The notes under the pieces are model-generated. The model saw only the letters and a program-made list of their open reading frames with translations. It made no database searches and was not told the origin of the DNA. The translations under genes were made by a program, and so were the position numbers. Positions 36,037 to 47,257 of a DNA stretch of 64,000 nt are shown piece by piece. Where the stretch lies: NCBI GenBank assembly GCA_029948255.1, contig JALIZF010001796.1:296001-360000 (forward strand). The letters run 5' to 3'. Numbering within the stretch: position 1 is the first letter of the stretch; every line of letters begins with the position of its first letter. Source of the stretch: Telmatactis stephensoni (taxonomy: Eukaryota; Cnidaria; Anthozoa; Actiniaria; Isophelliidae).

Positions 36037-37611
36037 TTATTTTTTGTCATATGTATCCTTCCCTTTATAACCACCAACATATCCCTCAGCAGCCTTGTCA
36101 TCACGGTCAACACGACCCTCTATACCTTTTCCTTTGCCAGATTCGTCAAAGCGTTCTTTATGTGAACCAGTGTACTTGCTTGTATCAGTAAGCCTGTCAA
36201 CTCCCCCAGCTTTTACTGCTTTCTATTGAAAAAAAGAAATTTGCAAGACTGTAAGAATTTATAAGTACAAGAATACTGAAAGGATATTGTGCAGTCCCTT
36301 TCAGTATAGAAGGACTGTTATAGAAGGACTCTAACCCCAAAAACTGGGTATGGCCGAATATCTTTTCAATGAAAAAATGTTAATGTGTAAACTGCGGTGG
36401 GGCTGCAGGGAGGTCAATAGTCCATTTTCGATATATGGTTGAGTTACTGCACACAAAGGAATCAATGCGAGGCTCCAGGGAATAATGCTTAGTAGTGCGT
36501 AACAAAACAATTGTTGAGTCGCGTACTACTAAGCATTATTCCCCAGAGCCTCGTACTGATTCTTTTGTGTGTGGCATCTCAACCATATATCGAAAGTGGG
36601 CTATTCAGTGAGCCAAAAGTGAAATAATATTGCATGGCCATATCTTTTTCAAAACAAATGGAAATCATAAAGATGTAAATTGAAAATAACACAACTTGCA
36701 GAGGTTTTTGTTGAAAAGGTCATGAAAGCTATTTAGCACTATGGACCTCTTGCAGCATGTTGGAATGCAGCTCAACCTGAACAATGGATTCTCAAGAGAG
36801 CAAAAGTCTTTTGTTTTGTCCCCCAGATTGAGTTGCTCTGACGTCACATGCAAGGGATTCAGGCACGTACACATATATATATCTCCATAGCAACCAGCCA
36901 CCACCTTAAAACAAAACGCTTTATTCATGCCCTCCTTCCACAAACAACCACAAAGTCCTTATATCATGGCAAGGCGAGACTTGGTGTCTTTGGTGCATAT
37001 CAGTTTAGTGATTTAGGGTGTGACAATATAAATGTGCAATAGTTATTATATCTCAACAGCCAGGAAACCTCACTAAAGGCAAACTGAAAGTCGCTGCCAA
37101 ATAAACAATGCAAACAGGGTGCGTTTACTTTCCCGGGTACTTTATGTCCAGCTAAAAATTACGACTCAGATTGTTGATGTGATCTCTGCTTTAAATAATA
37201 ATACTTACCGTTGCTCCAGACGTTCCAGGACCCTTCCCAGCACAAATTTTTTCGATGAGTTTTTGAACATCACCTTTGTTGCCGTATTTCTTCTCTGCAC
37301 AGAGACCAAGGGCTGTTTTGAATTGCGTGAAATTAATTTTGCGTTCTGTTTTCCTGTAAAATTATAAGTAAAAATAGATAATGCGTATTTATTTCAATAA
37401 ATTCATTTTCAAACGATCTCACTTACGCTTTCACTTCTGGTCGATTGAAAATAATGTCAGTATCGGTTGAAGTGAACTTCTTGTCGTACAGCTTCAGATC
37501 TCGGAACATTTTTCCAAATTTCGCGTTATCCATTAGAGGTTGAGCATCTTTAGATCCAGCTCCAAAGGCACAAAAGGACTTGAACACAGTTTTTAGCTCT
37601 TCGTCAGCCAT
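36037..37611 (-). CDS. TPPP: Tubulin polymerization-promoting protein (p25-alpha), 3 exons, 171 aa
   Basis: Exons in transcript order: 37427-37611, 37209-37353 and 36037-36222, joined in frame at GT-AG sites. The 171-residue product matches the length of the vertebrate TPPP3-type core (about 176) and lacks the N-terminal extension of TPPP1. Exon 1 encodes the helical p25-alpha start ([13 protein letters not shown], then [14 protein letters not shown]). Exon 2 carries [18 protein letters not shown]. Exon 3 has the most diagnostic block, [20 protein letters not shown] followed by DESGKGKGI. The family binds and bundles microtubules and is associated with cilia and flagella across eukaryotes. 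It is convergent with CEP72 and divergent from NAPG, 1.9 kb apart. Which vertebrate paralogue it equates to cannot be decided; it is probably the single pre-duplication form. Confidence 0.93.
36416..36605. repeat. Palindromic element in TPPP intron 2
   Basis: AATAGTCCATTTTCGATATA at the left pairs with TATATCGAAAGTGGGCTATT at the right, and the inner arms (GGGAATAATGCTTAGTAGT and ACTACTAAGCATTATTCCC) are near-perfect. The short centre is AACAAAACAATTGTTGAG. Confidence 0.85.
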
Positions 37612-39491
37612 TGTCAGCAGCTAGGTAGTCGAGAAACAGTTCAAGAGCAAGCTTTCTGCTGGTCGAAGCTTCCCAAGCGATTCAAGTATTTGTTCGAATG
37701 AACTAATTAATCAATTTCTCGAATTCTGATTGGACGATATTTTTGTTGCGTGACCAACTCGGCACAGATGGTACTCTCTACTCTCACCAAAAAACTGTAG
37801 AAGGAAACAAAAACAAAAACACATTTTCAAAGAAAGTCATTAGAAAAGCTCAGTTTTAGTTACAGCAAATTAAAATTTAGTACAGACCAAATTTTGAACC
37901 TCTTGAAGTTATAATATTTATTTTGTTTGGCAAAAGTTAAGGTGTTTACCGATAATTAATTTTCTTTTTCAAGTCTTTTCTGTTCATTGCCATCGGTATT
38001 TTCATTCCAAGTCAATACAAAGTATGATAAAGAGAAATTTGTTTCGCGATGGCAACAATTTCATTACCCCTTGTTTATATGTTACATACTTTGTCTACTT
38101 TCACTGTGCGGTTGAATAAATTACTTTTTACCTTTACTTATAGTAGAAACAACCACTGATAATTTATTCGTATCCAACCTATTCATTTGCTTTTTATACG
38201 CATGATGCTGGATCTTTCTTTAGATTTCGAAGTAAAAAGAAGAAAAGGATTGTACAGAGGGTCTCAGTCAAACATATCGAATAATCAATTCCTTTTTAGT
38301 CCAAAATACTTGAAAAAGTATTAAAAATATTGGTTGAATTATTCATTAGCACATCATTGGGTTAGTAAACAAAGATTAACTTTTTAAGTCAATAAGCCAG
38401 CAAACCTTTAAATTATAAGACCAAAGCCACACCTAATTGTGAATATTCTCTAGGGGCGGGGGGGAGGGGGGGAGGGGGGGAGGGGGGGAACGGCTGTACA
38501 CAGGCTATCTTTCATAATCTGATTTGTAGATACAAAAATGAACATCAAAGTTTAGGAAATTTTGACCAAGTTTTGTTTGTTTATTGTAGTTCTGCAATTC
38601 AGAGGCCAACAGAGATGTATATAAAGCTTATTTTTATGTTTGAATTTTTACAAAATGGAAAATAAAAAATAGGGGTTGACCGACTTCACTGAGGAGTAGA
38701 CCATATTGCATCAAAGTGGACCCTCTTTCAGTCGCAGTTGAAAGCTGCTCGCGCGTTATACAAAGTAACGCGACAATAGGCTGGAGAAGACAGTTCACGG
38801 ACTAAAGCATGTAAAATGGCCATTCGCAAGTCAGAAACAATCAGTACACGATAGGTCACTTGAATCATGTTGAGTGTGCTTATCCAGGAGAGCATCATGA
38901 ATCAAGCAAGGCTACGTCAGCAGCATATCCGTATAAATTTGAAAAAGCATTTCAGTTTCCCTGCACAAGAGCATTGCGTCTAGTAGAACGACGTTTATCG
39001 TCTGTAGAAGGCGCTGGTCTAGTATGGACAGCGAAAAACCCGGATTAGACGTGTGTCACGTGATATGACGTGTTGCCCGTATTTTGGCTATTTTTAGACC
39101 ACATCACTGCGCGCGCTTTTTGCCATACATTCATTTCTAGTACGAGCTGACTCATTTGAATCAAAAATAGCCAAAATTCAATGATGGAAAAGATTTCAAA
39201 TTTGGATGCTGAAAACGAAGCGCTACCAAAACGTATAAGTAGGATGGAGTTAAGTTGGTTCATGTTTTTTTAATATTCACTGCTATCACGATTTCATAAG
39301 GTGATCAACATGGATTTATTTGTTAGCAAACCATGTTTCACTCTCCACTAACTAAACAGAAATATAACCAAGAAAAATTAAAATGCGCGTGGAGTCTGCA
39401 AGAGAGAGCCTCCCCTCCCCTCCCCTCCCATCCCAAGGCCTTATACGGAAGTAATACCATCCAGCGGATTTCCCCATGAGAATAATTCAAT
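37612..39491. other. Shared upstream region of TPPP and NAPG
   Basis: The two genes start on opposite strands 1.9 kb apart, so their promoters lie here. A G-run tract (38453-38488, blocks of 4-8 G separated by A or C) could form a G-quadruplex. A diverged copy of the 22.7 kb TIR element sits at about 39050-39200. A pyrimidine-rich CCCCTCCC block lies at 39412-39432, about 60 bases before the NAPG start. Confidence 0.4.
38453..38488 (+). repeat. G-run tract, potential G-quadruplex
   Basis: Four or more runs of G separated by single A or C bases lie within 36 bases. The fold is inferred from the pattern only. Confidence 0.5.
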
Positions 39492-42125
39492 ATGGCGGCG
39501 ATACAACAACGAAAAGTACAAGAAGGGTTAGGATTAATGAAAGAAGCTGAAAAATAGTAAGTTTTCTGGTTAAATCAAATCAAGAATACCAAGTTATATA
39601 CGGTGAATGTAACGTATATGATGTGGATGCTATGTATTTTATCTTTCTGTACATTTTAATTGTGTAATTTTTATAAGCTTAATTAAGCTTATTTTTAATT
39701 TTTAATTGTGGTATTTTATACGTCAGCAACTTATCTGCAGAAGTATTTTTTCGCTTTCACTTTACTATAAAGGCCGTTCATACATATAGAACGATTTGTC
39801 ACTAAAAGAATAATGGTATTGTTGTTTATTTAACAAATTGAAGATAGTTTTCCATTGTCAGTACTCTTATTAATCATGGATGACGTCAAAAAATGTTCAA
39901 AACTAAAGTGGAACCACGAGCGCAGCGAGTGGTTTCACTGCTAAGTTTTGGACATTTTTTGACGTCATCCATGATTAATAAGAGTACTGACAATGGAAAA
40001 CTATCTTCAATTTGTTTTTCACAACATTATCTTAGATCATTTCCGTCCAAATCTGTTTGAAAAACTGTCCCAAACTTTTTTCTGTAAGGACGAGCGTGAC
40101 ATGTTGGCGTCAGCTATTGTCAGTACTCTTATTAACAATGGCTCTCGGCCAATCAGATTGCAAGATTTTAGTCAAATGTTGTAAAATTAACAAATTGAAG
40201 ATAGTTTTCCATTGTCAGTACTCTTATTAATCATGGATGACGTCAAAAAATGTTCAAAACTAAAGTGGAACCACGAGCGCAGCGAGAACAAACACTGGAA
40301 CAAACACTAAATGATGATGATGATGATTTGTGGCAGTACGTAGTTTGACATTTGAATTTGGGTGATAATTATACTCATGGCGATCACCTGATAATGATGC
40401 CATCATTGTACAATCAAAGTCCCTATGACGTATATTTTTGTATTTTCAAACTTAGCTCTTTTTAGAGAGCATAGTGAAGATCTTTTTATCCTGGTTTTCC
40501 TTACCCCATATTTTCTGAGATATGAAGGTTTCTAATGTCAAAATGCAAATTTAATGACGTCAGAGGAGGCAACACTGCAAACTTCTCATGGGTTTTACAA
40601 AACGAGGACTTCAATTCGAGAGCCAGATTTTTCACTAAACAACAGGCTTTGCCAATGGAAATGAGTTACAAATGGAAAAATACGAGTTATTTAAATTCTC
40701 TTGTTTTTGTATAATAAATGATTACTCCTCTTACGTCATCACATGTGCATTTTGAAATTTGAAACCTTTATATCTCAGAAAATATGGAGTGAGGAAAAAC
40801 AAGATTAAAAGATCTTTACTATGCTTTCTATCAAGAACTGAGTTTGAAAATAAAAAATTATCCGTCATAGGGACTTTAACTGCTGTTAATAATAATAATA
40901 GCATGACTGCCTCGGATTCTATTGTTCCGAGAGGAGCATTTAATGGCTAAATGCCCCCTCACTGCTACTAATCGAACCTCATGCATAAGCATTAGGTACG
41001 ATTCTAATCGTACCTAATGCATAAAACATGAGGTACGATTGGTAACTAATCGTACCTCATGTTTATGCAAGAGGTCCAGCTATGGATACGTCCCTGAGAA
41101 ATTTCTTGAGGACACATCCGCAGCTAGCAGTACTTGAATTATGCAAATTAGCTTCAAGTTACCTTTCAGTGTAGTCTAAACCATGTGGGATGGATTACAA
41201 TACTATTGAGCATGCTTGTCACATTTGGAATGGACTGAAATAATCTTGCGCATGCGTGGCACGACAATGTTATCACACAACTTTTTTTATTTAAATAATA
41301 GCTGCTCTGCCATACTTGTGCTGCGAATACGTTACTCAAAACTCTCTTTTTATACTAAAATGCAGTAGAGTGCAAACACTAAAAGCATAAAATATTAGTA
41401 AGATCTATTTGGTGAATATAAATAACTAGTCAGACAAGTGCAATTGTAATGAGGCATTGTTTTCTTTGTGTTTGGTCTTTCTTGCACTAGTTTTGTACTG
41501 TTCTGGTTGAGTGATAGTGTCTAAATAGAGTTCCCTAGAGTAATAACAGCACTTTTAATTTATTCGTTTGTAACTTGTTACATGGTCCAAATCGTTCTAG
41601 TTTTCCCATATACTTCCTCGGCAACCATACTATTACAAAGTAATAGCATGGCTATTTCGGTTGATTAGTGATTAAATGTCCCCTCAGCCTCGGGAGGTTT
41701 AGTAAAAGTCCCTCGGCCTACGGCCTCGGGACTTCCACTAAACCTCCCTCGGCTTCGGGTACATTTAATCACTAATCAACCTCATAGCCATGCTATTACT
41801 TATAGATATCTTGATCCCAGTCATGGAATAACAATGAGATAAATTTATCAAACATGATGCAGCACTTGAAGGGGACTTTAGATTAAGAAGATTAAGCAAA
41901 TTTGACATGATGCAAAACAGGACTCCACATATGCTGGTAAATTATGATAAAAATGACCATTGATGTCACTATCAGATAACATGAGAACAAATGAAAGACA
42001 TTCTGAGGGTGGTATCACAACATCAACATCCAGTGAACAAAATAATGTGATATTTTCAACCCCAAGGCTTTCGTATCTGAAGATTGGCATTTTTTCCAAG
42101 TTTGGTTGATTTTTAGGGTTAGTGT

Positions 42126-42156
<31 letters not shown>

Positions 42157-42591
42157 GGGGGTTTGAGGAATATGGGTCTTTGACAGTCAAGGTGTAAGTA
42201 CATTGCCAGGCTTCACAATACTTTTTTCGGAGTCAATTTTCATACTTGAATTTTGGAGTCGATTTTCATGAAGACGATATTTCAGTAAAAGTAACCAAAT
42301 TTCAAGATTCCATCAATTATCTGGGAGATTTGAGGCTCTAATCTTGAGACTGGGAGATGCAGTCCAAAATTTTATCTGGGAGAGTTGGCAGCCCTGTTTT
42401 CATTTCAGATTTGCTAAATCTGCCTATATCAAATTTCTTTAGTCAGTGATAACCTAAAGATAGTAATGTTCATGACACCATTTCACCAATTTTTCACATG
42501 GAACCCAATATCATTCAGTGATTATTTTGAAGGTTATTTATCAGTTTATATTTTGTAAGTATAGCTATGTTGATTAACTATACAATAAAGA

Positions 42592-42670
<79 letters not shown>

Positions 42671-45600
42671 GTATTTGCCATGTCATGTGATATTGTTTTA
42701 AATTCAGTATGAAGACAAGTTGGATCAAATGGAAACCTGATTACGACAGTGCAGCTGATAAATACATGAAAGCTGGTATGCATGTTTTTAATTAGTTCAA
42801 AACTTTGTGTACATGTATATGGTTTACACAATGCTTGGTTTGCAACCATTCCCAGGAGATTGAATTGAACAAAAGACATGGAAGCCATGTTGGTGGTCTT
42901 GACAAAAGAAAACCACTAGTACGGAACCATGACTGGTGGACCTTTTGACCAATTTACATTCTTGGAAATGGTTACAAACCAAAAATAGGCTGTTTGCACT
43001 ATGGTGTCATTTTATTACATTGTACAACTACCAGAATGCTTTATGGAGTCTCACACGTCTTTCTTATTCAGATTTATATCCCATCTTGAAAATAGTAGAA
43101 CAAGTGTATTTACTAAAGAAAGGGGTACAGCATTTTACCGCTGCTGTATTTCTCCCTTCATGCAGGGATTCTAGAGATGTAATCTTTTTAATTTCAGGCA
43201 ACAGTTTTAAAGCTGGTCGTTCATATCCAGAAGCTGAAGATGCCTTCAAAAAGGCTGCTGATGCATACTACAACACACATTCGTATCCTTGCAGTTTTAG
43301 TCTAAGATATAAGCAATGTGATTTTATGTCAAAAGTGTGAAGCAGATACATACATTAACACTCATTTTCTATCCTTGTAGTTTTAGTCTAAGAAATGAAC
43401 ATAAAGTGTGATTTGTCAGAAGTTTTAGGAATGCTTTATTAAATTTGTTGGAAAGTTTCATTGTGATTCTTGAAATGTTTTAAAGGAACAAAAATGTAGC
43501 AGTTGTAGATGTCCAGTGTCTGTTTGCTGCCTTAACGGTAACCGCTTTCAATAGATTGTTTCACTCAGCCAAGTAAGTTTATGTGTACTCTATACAGTGA
43601 GATTTGTCCAACTTGTTATTGAAATGACTAATTCATTATTTTGTCAGAGCATTAGAACAAGCAGCATCTGTACTTAAAGAAATGAAAAGAATTTCTGAAG
43701 CTGTTGATCTCATAGAAAGTGCAAGGTATGATGCTCAGCAGAAACAAGTTATAAATAATATTCTATTCCATGAACGAGTTCCAGATTTCTGACAAAGAAA
43801 TTTATAGTTTGATTGTTGGTTTATAATGATAACAATATTATTTGTATAATTTGTGCATTTATCTATGAAATATTCAAATGTATTACAATTTATGACCAGT
43901 TAACCCCCTTGTTTCTACTCCATGTCCAAACAACAACAGTATAATTGATGAGACGTCCATGAAATTACTTCATATTAAGTGACTTTTCAGACATTTTTTT
44001 CAAGTTCTCTAAAATGATCACTTAGGCCATTTTCATTGACATCCCTTCAATGCTGGTGGTCAGGGTTTTATCAAAGTCTCCATTCAGGGGCAGATCCAGA
44101 ATTTTACAAAGGGAGGGTGGATAATCCTATTCAGTAAAGTAAATATAATCACCAAAAGATCACAGCATCATGCAAAATGGCTGACGCCAATGCTGGACTC
44201 AAACAGTGAAATATGAAAACGAGGTTTTTCACGGATGAATGCCAGAGACATGAACTACATGTGCAGGCACTCAAGACTTTGAAAATTTACAAAACTAATC
44301 AATAGCTCAGTGTTCTTGACTTTTAACTTGTACTTTTTACCAATTAATTGGAATCAGATTTGTCCTTTTATTTTCTTACAATATTTACATTTTTAATGAT
44401 AAGCACTCTAAAAAGGGGGGTGGAAATCCACCCCCCCTGTATCCGTTGCTGTTTTTCTGAAATGAAAAGATACTGATAGAAAACCTTTTCTTGTAGCATG
44501 CGATACAGAGAGAATGGGTCACCAGATACAGCTGCTATGGCTTTGATAAGAGGAGCAAAGTAGGTGTAAATGAATAGATGGAAATGAAAAGCGATTGGCA
44601 AACATGCAGTTTAATGTAAACTAATCAATGAATTGAGTCAATGAATTGTCTGATAGTCGAAAAAGTAAATGAAAAGTAAAGAAAAATTACAGAACATACT
44701 TCAATCATCTATGAGAGAGATAGCTCTTTTAATTAATACAGTGACCTCTGTTTTTGCCCTTGGAATGTGTGTCCCAGCTAGAGAGTAGCATATAACTATA
44801 GTTCACTAAAATATGGATGTGTCCTAAAATATGGATAGAGTTGAAGACATACAAGTTTTTAATGTTTAATATCAGGATGTGTGAAACAGCTGAAGCTGAT
44901 AGAGCAATAGATATGTTTTTGTCTGCTGGTGATCTCAATGTGGTAGGTGGTTTTAAACAACAAAATGTTCATTTTGTAAATACAGAGCTTCCCCAGTTGT
45001 GAAGAGAGGTTGCTCTTCTTTGATCCCTGGAGCAAACCATTTTCAATTGTAGATACGTGCAGCTATTTTAATTACCATGATTATTTTGTGACTCTTAGAC
45101 CTAGTTCAGACACTACCAAATTTTTTCAATGAAATATGAGAGTATCTAAATCTATTTGAAATTGCTGGTTCAATTTAGGGTGGACTATGCATTCAGCAAA
45201 CCAGAGTGAGCCAAGTAATAATTCAATTATTGAATTGAATTGAGAATAGCACATGCATGTAGCATTCCAAACCAAGGATGCTCAATCAATCATTATATAT
45301 TACAGACAATAACACTGTTGTACATTTACCTTTGTTCAGGGTGAAGACAAAATCAGAGAAGGCATAGAACCGATGATACAAGCAATTAGACTGCTACTGA
45401 AAAGCAAAAGGTAAACTTTGGTCAGTTAGTAAATGTACAGTTAAGGTTTATCAGCAGTTGTGGATGAAGTATTTAGTATTATTGTTGATAGAATTTATGG
45501 CTTTGATTGAGTTCAAGATAGCAGAGTAAACTACTCACATTTCAATGCTTAAATAAGACAAACATCCACAGACCTGGGAATTTGTAACTACTGGAGTTTT

Positions 45601-47000
45601 ATCTTTCTTTTTAGATATGAAGACGTGATTAATACTCAGAAAAAAGTTATTGAATTATACCAAAGTATAGAGAATTTTGTAATGATGTACAAGACACTAT
45701 TAGCACTTATTGTGGTTTACCTTCATGAGAGTGACTATGTCGCAGCTGACCAGTGTTTAAAGAACTCTTTCAGGTAACAATAATATCAACCCCTGAAACA
45801 GTGAAAGCATTTTCCTGGCAAATTGCTGTCGTACAAGAAACATTTCTGCTAACAGCAAATTCATTGTGTAATGCCTGGTTCATACAACTAGTCACTGATG
45901 TATTTGCAAATGGAAGCACTGTTCACACATGAACACAATGTACTAGATATGCATGCACCATTGAGGAGTTTACAAAGACAAGGGTACAACAGCTTGCATC
46001 TGTTTTGCATAAACTCCAATTCACACTAAAACTTATAAGTGCAAGCACAATTGCAAGCACAAGAAAATGAAAACTTTTTCCATTCCTTGCATTTGCAGTT
46101 TTTGAAGTTTGCACATTCATCACATCTGCTTGTGCTTGCAATATCACTAGTGTGAACCAGGCTTCAGTTGCAAGGTTGCCTGAGTTGCAAAATACAGTGC
46201 ATGTGCAATTAAATCATACATTGGTGGTGAAAGTAGAATTTGTTTAGAATTACTGTAGTTTAAATAACACGGGGTAATAGGAGCACCCATCATCAAACTT
46301 GCTACAGAATGACGTCCATCACGTCATGCTTAAACCTGTCCATTTCTGCACAGTATCCCTGGTTTTGGTGAATCTGAAGAAGCAGAAGCAGCAGAGAAGC
46401 TGTTGGAATGTTTTGATGAGGGAGATGCAGATGGCATGAAAACCTGTACCTCACAACCTCTGTTCACATACCTGGATAATGAGGTTTGTACAACAGTTGT
46501 ATCTCCTGTTTTCTGTCTCATGTGGGAACTATTGAAAAAAGACTGTTTTTCTAAAGAAAAAGATGACAAAAATATGTCAGTCATTCAAACTCTTCTGAGT
46601 GAATGAGAAACCTGTGGGTTCCATGGCTACCATGTTGAAATTTGGAATCAAAACTTGGCAATTCAGACAAATAATTGTGTGTCACACTTTATTTGCCAAC
46701 CAAAAATGCTGTCATTAGAAAAGTTGCAGACTGAGGAAGCTATGGGAAGTCTTTGATAATTGGTTTATTTCTTTACAGATTGCAAAACTTGCCAGAACAT
46801 TGAGAGTTCCAGGAGATCTCCCAGAAAATCCATCTCGTCCTGCAACAAAAAATGAACTTTTTGACAAGCCTACAGCACCAGAACTTGAATTAGAAGATCA
46901 GTTTGATATTGAACAAGATACTTTAGAGGAACCAACAGCAAAAACACCTCAGGAACACCAAGAAGAAGAGGAGGACGAATTTGCTGGTGGCTTATGCTAA
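39492..47000 (+). CDS. NAPG: Gamma-SNAP (11 exons, 341 aa)
   Basis: Exons: 39492-39556, 42708-42775, 43198-43282, 43555-43572, 43648-43725, 44497-44559, 44876-44942, 45340-45410, 45615-45773, 46354-46483 and 46779-47000. The sum is 1026 bases, in frame throughout. Human NAPG is 312 residues; most extra length is an acidic linker in the last exon. Recognisable blocks are WIKWKPDYDSAADKYMKAG, LFHSAKALEQAASVLKEMKR, YLHESDYVAADQCLK, SIPGFGESEEAEAAEKLLE and the C-terminal EEEDEFAGGLC, nearly the same as the human end. SNAP proteins are TPR-like helical adaptors that recruit NSF to disassemble SNARE complexes in membrane fusion. Exon 4 is only 18 nt and follows an apparent U12-type intron. Intron 1 (3.1 kb) is loaded with foldback elements. 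Confidence 0.93.
39832..40015. repeat. Palindromic element in NAPG intron 1, complete
   Basis: ACAAATTGAAGATAGTTTTC at the left pairs with its complement ending 40015, and the arms continue through TCATGGATGACGTCAAAAAA to a short centre with GAGCGCAGCGAG. The arms are about 80 bases. Confidence 0.88.
40190..40286. repeat. Half copy of the preceding palindrome
   Basis: This direct copy of the left arm of the element at 39832 runs from ACAAATTGAAG through GATGACGTCAAAAAATG and stops just at the palindrome centre (GAGCGCAGCGAG). The right arm is absent. Confidence 0.85.
41639..41801. repeat. Palindromic element in NAPG intron 1
   Basis: AGTAATAGCATGGCTAT at the left pairs with ATAGCCATGCTATTACT at the right; the inner arms contain GATTAGTGATTAAATG and CATTTAATCACTAATC. 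The centre is CCTCGGCCTACGGCCTCGG. A second small nest of hairpins, built from CGTACCTAATGC/CGTACCTCATG words, lies at 40973-41070. Confidence 0.85.
42592..42670. repeat. ATT microsatellite
   Basis: About 26 uninterrupted ATT units end 38 bases before exon 2 of NAPG. Confidence 0.95.
43271..43392 (+). repeat. Tandem duplication covering the U12 5' splice site of NAPG
   Basis: Bases 43271-43306 (end of exon 3, the GTATCCTT donor and TTTTAGTCTAAG) recur at 43356-43392 with changes, a period of about 85 bp. In the second copy the donor reads CTATCCTTG, so its GT is lost. Confidence 0.75.
43283..43554 (+). other. NAPG: U12-type intron 3 of NAPG
   Basis: The donor reads GTATCCTTG, and a near-perfect U12 branch-point word CCTTAAC lies at 43530-43536, 18-19 bases before the AG acceptor at 43553-43554. 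This join gives the expected THSLFHSAK reading. Confidence 0.72.
44085..44447. repeat. TIR element with GATCCAG-type ends, copy 2
   Basis: CAGGGGCAGATCCAGAATTT at the left and CCCCCCCTGTATCCG at the right form imperfect inverted ends, with GGGAGGGTGG and CCACCCCCC blocks just inside. It resembles 32745-33075 and 58866-59047. Confidence 0.5.
45873..46162. repeat. GCCTGGTT-family TIR element, copy 3
   Basis: GCCTGGTTCATACAACTAGT at the left is mirrored by ACTAGTGTGAACCAGGC at the right. Diverged internal arms (TTTGCAA, AAGCACAAGAAAATG) pair loosely. It lies in NAPG intron 9. Confidence 0.75.
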
Positions 47001-47047
47001 TATTGTATTATGGTCCAGCTGATATAGACCTGAATGTTTTACTAGGA

Positions 47048-47053
47048 AATAAA
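47048..47053 (+). promoter_or_regulatory. NAPG: Polyadenylation signal of NAPG
   Basis: AATAAA lies about 48 bases after the TAA stop on the same strand. Confidence 0.6.
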
Positions 47054-47257
47054 TGTTCTGCATAAATGTCATAAAAATGATATTCATTACCCGACTGACA
47101 TATTTTCCATATCTTTACTAGTGGAGATATTGAATATGTCATTTTCATTTTTGTAGTCATTTTGTAAATAATATTTCCCAGTAAAACACTCCTGTTTACA
47201 TAATAAAAAAGAAAATTGCTTGGTGGATTGAAGATAACCTATCTTATCACAACTTTA

